From Cylindrotheca closterium (lineage: Eukaryota > Bacillariophyta > Bacillariophyceae > Bacillariales > Bacillariaceae): 64,000 bases of DNA. The notes beneath the pieces were generated by a model. That model was not told the DNA's origin. It saw nothing but the letters and a program-made list of their open reading frames with translations, and did no database searches. The stretch lies in the NCBI GenBank assembly GCA_933822405.4, contig CAKOGP040002313.1, positions 257,118-321,117 on the forward strand. Direction: 5' to 3'. A program made the translations under genes and the position numbers. This document shows positions 51,690-61,064 of this stretch, in pieces; position 1 is the first letter of the stretch, and each line of letters starts with the position of its first letter.

Positions 51690-54374
51690 CTATAGCGATC
51701 CCTTGCTCTCTTGTTGAACCTGCTTCAAAAAGTTCTGCAATTGCTTGAAAGACAGAGGCTTCCCCAAAGCGCTGTCAAATCCAATAGGAAGCTGCATTGA
51801 TGACGACTTTGACTCCATCTCGGTTGGGATGAAACTTGAGCTGATCTGAAGAACGTGCTTTTGTTTATTCACTCGATTCTTTTGTTCCCAATCTCGGAAG
51901 TGCACAACGCATTGGCTACTCGTAAGACCTGACAATTCATCATCCAAAAGAACAGCGTCCCAATTCCGCATTTTCAAAAGCCGAAGTGCTGCTTCGCCTC
52001 CCTCAACATTGATTGCCTTCCATGCTGGTAGTTCCTCTATTTTGTCTGCAATATTGGACATAGAACTTCCACTCTCGGTAGCCACCAAACAAACGTGAAA
52101 AGCTTCTTCAGCGTCCCCTCCACCCATATCCACTTGCATCGCCACTTCGCGACTGTCCTCTTCGTTTTCAAATGCAATTTCATCTAGCCTGGCTTTCACA
52201 TACTGGAATTCCGGGCTCTCGGTGATTTCTTCCAAATCCTCTTTGGTGATAGGTTTGGACCTATAGTCATTCATACCAGCTTTCAGACCTCGCTCAACGT
52301 CCTCTTCATTCACGTGACCAGAAATGCCCACAATGAATTGGTCGAACCATGGCCGATGAGCAACTTCAAACTGCCTGTATTGACGAACACAATCGATCCC
52401 ATCGAGTACTGGCATCAAGAAATCACACAACACAATGTCGTAAATTTCATCTTTGAGAGCCTGCAAGCCTTTCACTCCGTTATCGGCCACCACCACGTCA
52501 AAGCCTACCTTCGTCAGCATGTTGGCTATTGACTTGCGGAAGATGACATCATCGTCAATTAAGAGGGCGCGCATCCTTCGATCGCCACCGGTCAGCTCTT
52601 CGGCACTTTCAAACATGCGCAAGTTGTCGGAGTGCGCGACGACTGCCCCATCGTCCTCAGTTGCGTCCTTCATTTCAAATGTATCGTCCTGTTCCTTCGT
52701 AGCCTTTTGTTTCGATGGAAGCACAAGTGGGATGCTAAACCAAAACACGGAGCCCTTCATTGGTTCACCATTTGGACCGAGGCATTGGGAGCCGTACTCG
52801 GTGAAACCTCTTGGCCGGAATCCGTACTTTCCACCGATAGATTTTATTTGCATGGCCACAGAATAAAGTCCCAAGCTGCCAGATTGCATCTTGGTCTTGG
52901 ATGCAGCACTGCTAGCTGATCCCAACAAGGAATCGACACAGTATGAACTCAAAGGATCGTTATCATCGACCATAGGTTGGAATAGGTATTGATACTTATC
53001 AACGCTGATTCCTGGCCCTGTATCCTCGACAGAAAATACAATATTCTGAGACTCGGATTCTGCATTGTCCTCATCCTCGCGGAGATAAATTTTTAGGTGC
53101 ACAGAACCAGTCTTCGTTGTGGAACAAGCATTCGTCAAATAGTTGACAGCAGATCGAAAGATCTTTAACTCGTCAGCAACGACAATGTCTGGAATGGATG
53201 GAGCTGTTGTAATTACCATGGGAACTTGTTTGGGGAACGGCTCCATGACAGTGTGGAGATGTTTCACAAGTCGTTGAATGTTCATCAAGTTGTCATCTCC
53301 TTTTGCATTTATGGCTCCAAACGATCCAACGCTTGCGGGATCCAAGTGGAAAGAATGGATTGACTTCATGCACATTCGCCCCATCACTGATGAACAAGTG
53401 ACTGCTGTTCTTATCAGTTCTTGTTGCTGTGATGAAAGAGATGAGCGCAACGACTCATCTTCCGCAATGGACGATAAGCCTGACAAGACACCCTTCAAAG
53501 GTGTGATGAGGTCATTTGACGTGCAAGCAATAAGCTGCGCAGGCTGCCTATATTGGTGATTCTTCGATTCTCGATGTTCCACCATTACATCCATAACCAT
53601 GTCTGCAAGTTCCCTTAGACTTTGCTTCTCATCCAGTGTCAGACCCTCAGGACGCGGCTCTGTGTCCATGATGCTTAGAGTACCGAGACGGTAGCCCTCA
53701 GGACATTGCAAAGGGGCTGCTGCGAAGAAACGCATCCCTGGGGGGCCTTGAACGTGGGCATGCCCTTTGAATCTTTCATCTTTCAAAAGATCTGGGACAA
53801 TTAGAAGGTCCAATTTGCTAATGATTGCATGTGAACTCATCGACGTATTTCTAGGTGCATCCGTTGTATCCCCTAGACCCCGAGATGCAAGAAAATGCAC
53901 CTTTCCTAAATCTATGACATTGACTTTGGCCATGGGGCACCGCATGATCCTGCTTGCCATGGATATGAGTCTCTCCAGCGATGGATTCTTACTGGATCCA
54001 ACAAGCCTATAGCTCTTGAGCACAGCTAGTCTGCGCAACTCCGCCTCCAGATCAGGAGCAATGGACGCATCTTTATCATAACCGTCAACAATCCAATCAA
54101 GATTCTTCTCCAATCCATCTACGAAGAGGTCACCAATAGATTCAATAGTGTCTGTTTGGGGTATTGGTTCCTTTTTGCTGGAAGGACGGCTGGACGCTTT
54201 GGCGGCTGGCTGCGTCCCCATTGAATGCAGAGCCTTCCTCAGATCATCCTTTGTGTCATAATCGTAAACAGAACGCCCTGCTTGGCCTTCCGGTATCCTT
54301 CGAAGCATGATATCTACAGTGCTGTATGAGGGTCGTTGTGCAGCTGCCATAACCGAGCTAACACCGGGGTACAT
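51690..54374 (-). CDS. GAF - histidine-kinase-like - double receiver hybrid (paralogue B, phospho-His lost)
   Basis: A single exon encodes 894 residues and is homologous end to end with the 33282-35657 gene. The N-terminal 100 residues are extra. The GAF domain (about 125-270) has VNVIDLGKVHFLASRGLGD, HAIISKLDLLIVPD and MRFFAAAPLQCPEGYRLGTL. The H-box reads TSNDLITPL, with N287 at the position of the phospho-His. In contrast the N-box (NYLTNACSTTKTG) and G1 box (EDTGPGI) are canonical, so ATP binding looks intact. Receiver 1 has the IDDD acidic pocket, D651 in CDFLMP, GISGHV and KPIT. A second divergent receiver (LLDDELSGL, GKPL) follows. No membrane segment is seen. Confidence 0.87.
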   Translation of the reverse strand: MYPGVSSVMAAAQRPSYSTVDIMLRRIPEGQAGRSVYDYDTKDDLRKALHSMGTQPAAKASSRPSSKKEPIPQTDTIESIGDLFVDGLEKNLDWIVDGYDKDASIAPDLEAELRRLAVLKSYRLVGSSKNPSLERLISMASRIMRCPMAKVNVIDLGKVHFLASRGLGDTTDAPRNTSMSSHAIISKLDLLIVPDLLKDERFKGHAHVQGPPGMRFFAAAPLQCPEGYRLGTLSIMDTEPRPEGLTLDEKQSLRELADMVMDVMVEHRESKNHQYRQPAQLIACTSNDLITPLKGVLSGLSSIAEDESLRSSLSSQQQELIRTAVTCSSVMGRMCMKSIHSFHLDPASVGSFGAINAKGDDNLMNIQRLVKHLHTVMEPFPKQVPMVITTAPSIPDIVVADELKIFRSAVNYLTNACSTTKTGSVHLKIYLREDEDNAESESQNIVFSVEDTGPGISVDKYQYLFQPMVDDNDPLSSYCVDSLLGSASSAASKTKMQSGSLGLYSVAMQIKSIGGKYGFRPRGFTEYGSQCLGPNGEPMKGSVFWFSIPLVLPSKQKATKEQDDTFEMKDATEDDGAVVAHSDNLRMFESAEELTGGDRRMRALLIDDDVIFRKSIANMLTKVGFDVVVADNGVKGLQALKDEIYDIVLCDFLMPVLDGIDCVRQYRQFEVAHRPWFDQFIVGISGHVNEEDVERGLKAGMNDYRSKPITKEDLEEITESPEFQYVKARLDEIAFENEEDSREVAMQVDMGGGDAEEAFHVCLVATESGSSMSNIADKIEELPAWKAINVEGGEAALRLLKMRNWDAVLLDDELSGLTSSQCVVHFRDWEQKNRVNKQKHVLQISSSFIPTEMESKSSSMQLPIGFDSALGKPLSFKQLQNFLKQVQQESKGSL

Positions 54375-54706
54375 TTTTCCTTCGGAAAGTCACACTTTTC
54401 TTACCCCCTTTTCCGACGAACAAGTCTACACTTAACGACTACGGATGTTTCTAAGCGGACTTTTCTCATTCGAACCGAACGAGGCACGAATGATATCGGT
54501 CCCCAAAAGATCGTACCAGGTACCGGTGCTGTCCTAATCATAGAAGGCGGACAGTTGTGAACGAAATCGTACCAGTATGGTACCAGGTACAAAAGCTGGT
54601 ACCTACCACCAATACCGGCATTTGGGGCAGAACGGACCATGGTCGAAAGACCCGAAAAGAGGAGAAGCCTACCGTACTGCTGTAGATGGCTAAAATAGTT
54701 AGGAAA
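54375..54706. other. Intergenic, 332 bp, with three GGTACC sites
   Basis: Upstream region of kinase paralogue B. GGTACC occurs at 54519, 54579 and 54598 within 85 bp, similar in density to the cluster upstream of threonine synthase. No gene is seen. Confidence 0.55.
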
Positions 54707-55780
54707 CTAACCAGAAATTAGAATTGACCTGAACGTTTCCACACTGAATGGAGTTTTGAAGTTGGCTTGTTCTTCAAATAGTTTTTGAGTTTCAATGTGT
54801 TTTGAATTCCGGTCTCGAAGAAAGTCTTCTATCTGAATCTCAATGCCCAAATTGGTCAAATCACCAGCAAAGCGCACAGCTCTAAAATACCCCCACAACA
54901 CTGGATTGAAAATCGGTTCACTTGACAGTGGCGCGATGAGGGCATCGTATGGTGGATTGTAAAAGAACGGAGCCGAGTACCTCTCCTTTGTTTCATCGCT
55001 CACGACTCGATGTAGTGGAGCTTTGTACTTTCCATTCGACCACACCTCTGCCATGTCGCCAGTGTTTATGGTAAAGGCTCCAGGGACAGGGACAATTGTG
55101 ATCCATTGTTCATCTTTCCACACTTGAAGTGAATGACAATCAATATCTTGCAGCAGAACTGTGAGGAACCCTGCATCTTTGTGCGGCGAGATACCCAATG
55201 GCTTCATTCCATCCTCTGCAGTCTCGTTACATTTAGGGTAGTAATTGCTTCTCAAATAACTCGAGTGGCATTCCCTTAACCCCTTTAGTACAGGAGTCGA
55301 TTCGTCTTGTCCTATTCCCTTGGCCATCAGTATTGATATCTTGTCAGAAAGTTCTGCGCACGCATCAAAATACTTTGTGACAACCGATCGAAAATTGGGC
55401 AATACGTCCTCTTGGGGTAGTTGGTTCCATCCGTCGAGGCACAAATTTGATGGGTCGTCATCGGCAATCGTCCATTTTCGTGATCCTGGAACTCCAAAAT
55501 CTAAAGCCTCCTTCCAGTCTCGCCTTTGTTTGGTCAACTCGTCATCAAAGTAACCGCGGGCATTTCTCTCGTTTCTTTTCCACTGCAACTTGGTTTCATG
55601 TGGCAATGCAAAATAAAGTTCGCATTGTTCTTGGTATGCCTGAATAAGGTCATCGTCGATTCCGTGAGACGTAACCTGGAAGAAACCATATTCAGAACAT
55701 GCCTCTGCTATTCTTTCTACCAATTCGCTTTCAGAAGAGGCTGCTGATAGATCAATCACAGGGAATGCTGGGGTCACCAT
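54707..55780 (-). CDS. 2-oxoglutarate/Fe(II) oxygenase, isopenicillin-N-synthase-like
   Basis: The 357-residue single-exon product has the DIOX_N start (FPVIDLSAASSESELVERIA, SEYGFFQVTSHGIDDD) and the 2OG-FeII domain. Iron ligands are visible as HKDAGFLTVLLQD (H-x-D) and PLHRVV (distal His). The 2-oxoglutarate anchor is RYSAPFF (R-x-S). This is the soluble family of IPNS, gibberellin oxidases and related fungal enzymes; the substrate cannot be deduced. It lies 128 bp downstream of the isocitrate dehydrogenase gene on the same strand. The co-substrate link is attractive but may be chance. Confidence 0.88.
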   Translation of the reverse strand: MVTPAFPVIDLSAASSESELVERIAEACSEYGFFQVTSHGIDDDLIQAYQEQCELYFALPHETKLQWKRNERNARGYFDDELTKQRRDWKEALDFGVPGSRKWTIADDDPSNLCLDGWNQLPQEDVLPNFRSVVTKYFDACAELSDKISILMAKGIGQDESTPVLKGLRECHSSYLRSNYYPKCNETAEDGMKPLGISPHKDAGFLTVLLQDIDCHSLQVWKDEQWITIVPVPGAFTINTGDMAEVWSNGKYKAPLHRVVSDETKERYSAPFFYNPPYDALIAPLSSEPIFNPVLWGYFRAVRFAGDLTNLGIEIQIEDFLRDRNSKHIETQKLFEEQANFKTPFSVETFRSILISG

Positions 55781-55907
55781 TGTCTTTGTCGTGAAACGAT
55801 CAAATGAGAATGAGGAAGATCTCAGAATGGCTGGAGCATTCTTACAACGGACAGACTAGGTCGGATGCAAATATACTAAATCAAAAGCTTACTATAAATA
55901 TGGCAGT

Positions 55908-57619
55908 TTAGACATCTTTCTCTTTCTCGCCCGTGACCTTAACCTTGGGAGCAATGTTCAGCTTGATCATCATCTCCTCGAACTCTGCGTAGTCAATCTG
56001 GCCGTCTCCATTGGTGTCGTACTTGGAGAACATTGCGTTGATGGCTTCAACATCAATATCAAAGTTGCGTCGGTATTTACGGTCGGGTTCGTGCAATTCA
56101 GGAGGTGGAACATCTTCATCTTGCATGGAAAGATATCTTTGTAGACGCCACGCAACCTTTGCAATGTAATCTTCGGTAGTAAATCCACTTGGACCGGACA
56201 TATCCCTTGTTCCTTGTCCGTATCGGAAGGTGTTGTGCATTGCCGTTCGCAAGGTCTCAGTGTAGTTAAAAACCTTGGCCTTGACAATCTCTGATTCGTC
56301 CGATGGGTTATTTTCGGCTTGAAGTGTGGCAGCGTGTTGCATAGCACCAATCATAGCCTCAACAAGACCCAATGGGTTCAGAGAAGTCTCCTTGCCAGCC
56401 AAATGGTCATGCCACAAATCCGAAACGGTTCCGTGGGAAGCCTCGAATTCCTTAATCAAGGTACCGTCGTCTCTTCGTCCAACAAGGTTGGATGTGATGA
56501 ATCCAGGCGAACGGTGGACTTGTGCGATTTGATCGGTAAGCATATCACCGTCGTAGTTGTGTGCGGCCATTCCGAATCCACCGTCGGTCCAGCGAATCAA
56601 CTGCATTGTGGCAGCATCGGAGATAAGATGCTGAAGGTCACCTCCAGAGCGTTCCAAAAGGCCAGCCTAAAATTGTGGACGGAAATCAGGTTAGCATCTC
56701 GTCAATCGATGTAAACATAAATAAATCTAAATCAAGCCGGGAGAAAACTTAAAATTCAACATACCTTTTCAAAATCGGCCTTGTAGTGTTCGTCGAAGAT
56801 GCTCTTCATGGTTTCCCAGAAGCCCTCTTGCCACTTGAAGACAGTCTTCTTGGTGACTACATATGGTGTGATTTCGGCATCAAGGCATCTCTTGAAGAAA
56901 AGGTGAGCCAATTCTGCGACGTTGTCGTAAGGGTTGTGGTAGACGACAACGACATTGTGGTCATCGGTCAAATCACGCTTGTCAACAACGAATGGAGAGG
57001 CCCCATCATCTGGAAGGTAAGTGGTCAACAACGTTCCTTGACCAACTTCATTCCATCCAGCACCATATTCACCTCCGACGGCATGACGCTCAAAGAAAAC
57101 TGGATTCTTGTATCCAAGTTCGATACCTTCAATATGGATGGTATCGCGAGAAATAGTAATTCCATTCCACCCTCTTCTCATGGCTCCATTGGGAGATCCA
57201 AATGCCTTGGACAGTCCCATCTCCTTCACTTGAAGAGTACTAGGAGTAATCGTTGGTTCCTTGAAAATGGCGCCGATTCGAGATCCAGCTTCGACGGCGT
57301 CGTGGAGAACCTTGTCGTCACTGTCGTCGCGAGCTTTACAAGAAAGATCAAAGTGTTCCCATGCATCTACGTTGAAGTATGGCTTGATCCATTGGTCGAC
57401 GATCAAGTTAGAAGTGTAATGGGTCATTTCTTCTCCAGCAATGTACACCATCGGAGGGGCTTTGATTCCCTCGCCGAGGGTGACGCTGTCGTCGATCTCG
57501 GTGGAAGTGCTTAGGAAGCATCTGTACCCTGCGAATGGGGAGGCAGCAGCCTTGTCAAGCAAGTGCCTCTTTGACGCGTTGAATCTCCCGAAAGTGGAAG
57601 TTGTTAGTCGGAATGCCAT
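55908..57619 (-). CDS. Isocitrate dehydrogenase (predicted NAD-type) with a C-terminal EF-hand, two exons
   Basis: Exon 1 (56765-57619) and exon 2 (55908-56666) join in phase 0 through a 98-bp intron (GTATGT...TTTTAG), giving 537 residues. The start MAFRLTTSTFGRFNASKRHL is a mitochondrial-type presequence; an ATG 69 bp upstream lacks this advantage. The core follows eukaryotic dimeric isocitrate dehydrogenase: GEEMTHYTSNLI, TITPSTLQVKEMGLSKAFGS, PNGAMRRGWNGITI, NYDGDMLTDQIAQV. The cofactor loop reads HGTVSDLWHDH, with Asp-Leu where NADP enzymes have Arg-His, which predicts NAD use. Beyond the normal C-terminus lies an EF-hand, AINAMFSKYDTNGDGQIDYA (loop 55983-56018), with all Ca ligands. A Ca-modulated mitochondrial NAD-IDH is inferred. 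Confidence 0.9.
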
Positions 57620-58107
57620 GGTCACAGGTATTTGTGTCCGAGTTTCAGACTGGTTGGAAAATTCCGTGGATCCATATTCGTGGTGCAAGCAAAAGTTCCG
57701 ATATTTACTTCCGATTTTTGTTCCGGCAGTCCGGCAGTCTGTATGCGAGGCGAAGGAATTGCAATTTCGTCGACCGTCAGAGTGGACAAAAAAATAGTCG
57801 CACGAGACGTCGAATGAATCATCTTCGACTTTGTGTAAGAAGTTAAAATGTTATAAGATAATATCGTTTATAGTTTATATGGTTATATTCTTGATGTGTC
57901 ATACTAGAACAGGCTACAAATACAAAAGGTTCCCGTGTGATATATGCTTGCAAAATTGTGGCTTGGAATTGAACCTTTTTCTTAGGTGCGTGTTGTTGGT
58001 TTGTGCTGATAGAAAATGTATGTGGCTGGGTAGGGTAGTACTTCAAAACTGAACTTGGAGTAGATACGAGTTGCTTCGTTCATGTTGAAGTCGCTCGGCG
58101 TTTCAGC
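57620..58107. other. Intergenic, 488 bp
   Basis: This holds the isocitrate dehydrogenase promoter and the 3' flank of the next minus-strand gene. It is AT-rich in the distal part and I see no gene or clear element. Confidence 0.5.
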
Positions 58108-58932
58108 TTACTCGTCGCTCACAGTACCTGAGATGGTGGCAGTACCAAGCAGGACTTGCCTTCCAGCTGGTAGAACCTTGGTCCAGATCAAGCCTTTTGT
58201 TGTCAGAAAGAGGTCATTACGAAGCTTCAGCACCTCATCGTCACCAGGAACCATTTCCATTCTCTTGACTGGCATAAGCGAATATCGCTCAACTGCTGCG
58301 TAAGCATTACGGTAGTGAAGGGCTTTCATGAGAGGATTATTTGTCTCTGAAATCTTGTGCATCTCGTCGTCCTTTTCTTTCAAGGCTGCCTCAGCTCTCT
58401 CCATCACATCCGCTTTCTGTTCACGAGCATAGTCGAGGCCTTCTTGGTTCCAGATGGGGAAGGTCAGATAAGTTCTGCCCTTGGTGAGTGTAGCCTCGTT
58501 GCGTTCGTAGTCTTCCATGACCTCAAAGCCGCAAATTAGCGCTCCAGCTGGGGTATCTTTCTTCCAGTTGATCTCCCAGCAGCTGTTGGCCAACTTGACA
58601 TCTTGAGTACCTGCCATGGACACAAAGTGGCCACCATTGATGACTTCCAGATTTTGAGCACCACTTGAAACACTGGGGTGTGGCCCATTGATTCCGGGCA
58701 AGGAGACATGATGTTCCAGCGGTGCTCCCAGGTGAAAGTCGAAGATAGTGTCGCGGATGACAATGTGAGATTCCTCTTTGCTTCCTCCAACATCAAGATT
58801 GATGGAGAGTTTCTCAATGGATTTCGACTTCATAATCTCATCCAGCAACGGCGCACGTTGCATTGGTTCGCCAATGCCCAAGAATGCTGAGGCTTCGGTA
58901 GCAAGAAGTATTGTGATGCAGGCAATCTTCAT
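58108..58932 (-). CDS. Plastid-targeted protein of unknown function
   Basis: The 274-residue product starts MKIACITILLATEASAFLGI, a perfect ASAF plastid signal. The mature part opens with EPMQRAPLLDEIMKSKSIEK, then beta-strand-rich segments: KLSINLDVGGSKEESHIVIR, TIFDFHLGAPLEHHVSLPG and GGHFVSMAGTQDVKLANSCW. A helical segment (ADVMERAEAALKEKDDEMHK) and a final strand region (LPAGRQVLLGTATISGTVSD) follow. No family is recognised. The evenly spaced strands suggest a beta-sandwich or barrel. A CRE-type palindrome lies 247 bp upstream of the start. Confidence 0.75.
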   Translation of the reverse strand: MKIACITILLATEASAFLGIGEPMQRAPLLDEIMKSKSIEKLSINLDVGGSKEESHIVIRDTIFDFHLGAPLEHHVSLPGINGPHPSVSSGAQNLEVINGGHFVSMAGTQDVKLANSCWEINWKKDTPAGALICGFEVMEDYERNEATLTKGRTYLTFPIWNQEGLDYAREQKADVMERAEAALKEKDDEMHKISETNNPLMKALHYRNAYAAVERYSLMPVKRMEMVPGDDEVLKLRNDLFLTTKGLIWTKVLPAGRQVLLGTATISGTVSDE

Positions 58933-59002
58933 TCTTAAGTTTTGAATTTGTGAGGTTTAAACGACTGCAAAATAGTGAGGCGGGAATTGAGATACCAATC
59001 GT

Positions 59003-59073
59003 AATGATGTCAGCTTATAATCAGAAGTGATGGGTCGTCAATGATGTCAGTTTTACAATCAGAATTGATAGGT
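59003..59073. repeat. 33-bp imperfect tandem duplication
   Basis: AATGATGTCAG...AATCAGAA.TGAT.GGT occurs at 59003-59035 and again at 59040-59073 with a few mismatches, about 70-140 bp upstream of the plastid protein start. Confidence 0.75.
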
Positions 59074-59178
59074 TTTCATACAATTCTGTTTTGAATTGAG
59101 GTGTTCTCAACCGCGTGTGATGGGCAACTGACGCACACTGCACTTCCCTTATGTAAAAAATGAGAGTTCTACTTATTG

Positions 59179-59186
59179 TGACGTCA
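59179..59186. promoter_or_regulatory. CRE palindrome TGACGTCA
   Basis: A perfect CRE lies 247 bp before the start of the ASAF plastid protein. TGACGT elements mediate CO2/cAMP response in diatom promoters and bind bZIP factors in other systems. Function here is inferred. Confidence 0.4.
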
Positions 59187-59482
59187 GACGAAGTCAGCTT
59201 TTCCGGCCAAAGTGTCAAGGGTTGACAAGCGGTGGAAGAAAACCAAGGACCCAAGGAACTCCTATGCTTGACAGAGGCTTCTTTGTAGGATGTCAACAGC
59301 GATATGTAAGAAGATGTCAAAAGGCTATGTAGATGCAAAAAATTCTCTTCCGGTGCAATAGATAACAGTAAACGCGTAGTGTACTCGTTCGCAGGTTCTA
59401 ATCCACCAACTGGAAGGGTATCAACGGGTGAAAGGACTTTCCATAAAAGAAAGGCAATTCCGGTGCAGGATGTAAAAGTGCT

Positions 59483-60738
59483 CTAGAGTAAACTCTTTCC
59501 CATGAATGATGCGATTAGCTGTTCTCCAAGTTCCAAGGTTTCAGAGGCTCCACCGTCGTCTGAAAGCGAGGGATTAAATTCGACAATCTCAGCACTTGCA
59601 AGGTTTCCACTCTGAGCCGCAGCTTCGGCTACAAAATGCGCTTCGCGATATGTGAGGCCTCCTCGTACTTTGGTACCGGTTGCTGGGGCAAGAAGTGGGT
59701 CCACTGCATCAATGTCATACGAGATGTGAAGGGGGCGGTTCGGGTTACCCTTGTTGAGATGTTCGAATGCCATATCCATAACTTTTCCAATGCCAAAATG
59801 ATCGATATCGTACATAGTAAATGCCTTAATACCATAGTCTCGAATCCAGAGACGTTCCGTAGGATCAATGTCCCGCAATCCAATGTAGACGATTTGGTCG
59901 GGAGAGATTCTTGGACCGTCGATAAGGAATTCAAATCCGGGTAGCTTTGTAAAGTCGACGGCATTTTCCTCTGAATGGTCAAGCAATAGACCAACGGGCA
60001 TACCATGCATGTTCCCACTTCCAGAAGTTGCTGGGGTGTTCAAGTCAGCATGGGCATCCACCCAGATAATACCAATGTCAGGAATCACTCGGAGAATACC
60101 GGTGAGGGAACCGATTCCAACAGAGTGATCGCCTCCAATAACCAGAGGAAAGTGACCCTTGCGCAGTTTGGACTCGACAGTATCAGCCAGTTTAGACGTT
60201 CCCTGTGCCACCAATGAACAGTTGCGAGCATTCGGGGGATCCCTTGCGTCCGAAACCTGTTCGGTGTCAAAGTCCAGATCCGGCAAATCCTCAACCCTCC
60301 AACCAAGCGACGTCAAAACGTTGCGCAGACCACGGTCTCGTAACAGTGCAGGACCTGCGTCAGTTCCTACAAACGGCTGGCCAAATGTCATGGGAGCTCT
60401 ATATGGGACATGGGAAGTGCAAGGCAAATTCGATTGAGTAAAATGTGAAAGAACGACAAAGATGCGGGGCGATTAGAAAAGTGTCACATAAACAAGTTGT
60501 TCACGCCTATGCAATCCTGGTGTGCTTACCCAATGATCGAAGTCGTACGAGGATATTTACAGTGCTTGAAAAGTTCAGCATCGTTCATGGATGGAAGCAA
60601 TTGACTCTCCACATTTCCGATCCCAGCTCCACCAGTCGTACTGCTTGGTCCTGGAACGGCGGTGGTGAAAAGTCTGGTCTGTCTGGAAGCGACTCTCTGG
60701 AATGTCTTCAATGACAGTGATTGCATGGGAAGACTCAT
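59483..60738 (-). CDS. Arginase/agmatinase family (arginase-like), mitochondrial, two exons
   Basis: Exon 1 (60530-60738) encodes a presequence, MQSLSLKTFQRVASRQTRLF, and NAELFKHCKYPRTTSIIG. A 131-bp intron (GTAAGC...ATATAG) then splits a Gly codon to give GAPMTFGQPFVGTDAGPALL in exon 2 (59483-60398). Total is 374 residues, or 370 from the second Met. Manganese ligands are all visible: GGDHSVGIGS, VDAHADLN and SYDIDAVDP. The ending (ASAEIVEFNPSLSD) is arginase-like. The enzyme would hydrolyse arginine to ornithine and urea, in keeping with the mitochondrial urea cycle of diatoms. Agmatinase is a less likely alternative. The gene is divergent from the adenosine deaminase-like gene. Confidence 0.9.
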
Positions 60739-61064
60739 GTTTACTACCTACTCGGATGAACTACGCTCGATGGATGTTGATGGAAAGTGATGGATGGGAA
60801 CGGCGAGCATTGATGGATGACACGATACACGATCTCAGATCGGACGTCAACGTGTTTGATTTTTCGACTGATGCGACTTCGAAAATGCAACGTGTAGACT
60901 AACTTAGTCCACTTTCAAATTTGGGACTTTTCAACGCCCACATCATTTTGCAAAACGGAAAACCGAAATACGGAACAACGTTTTGTTTGTCGTCATTTGT
61001 TTCTGTGAACGCTGTCAGGTCCACTACAATCATAACACTAACACAACAAACAACAAGAAATACA
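60739..61064. other. Divergent promoter between arginase and the deaminase, 326 bp
   Basis: Both genes concern nitrogen-rich metabolites and start outward from here. I see no distinctive element; the frame that continues upstream of the deaminase lacks a better start. Confidence 0.5.

Larger units (their letters stand above)
58933..59482. other. Intergenic, 550 bp, with a tandem duplication and a CRE palindrome
   Basis: This is the upstream region of the ASAF plastid gene and the 3' flank of arginase. It contains a 33-bp imperfect tandem repeat and a TGACGTCA palindrome, listed separately, plus a repeated TTCCGGTGCA near 59348 and 59458. No gene is seen. Confidence 0.6.

Noticed and set aside
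56786..57514. 242-codon plus-strand frame opposite isocitrate dehydrogenase
   Set aside because: It overlaps a fully recognisable conserved enzyme and has no domain.
59385..59410. tRNA-like T-arm sequence (GGTTCTAATCC)
   Set aside because: The flanking stem does not pair and no acceptor or anticodon stem can be drawn around it.
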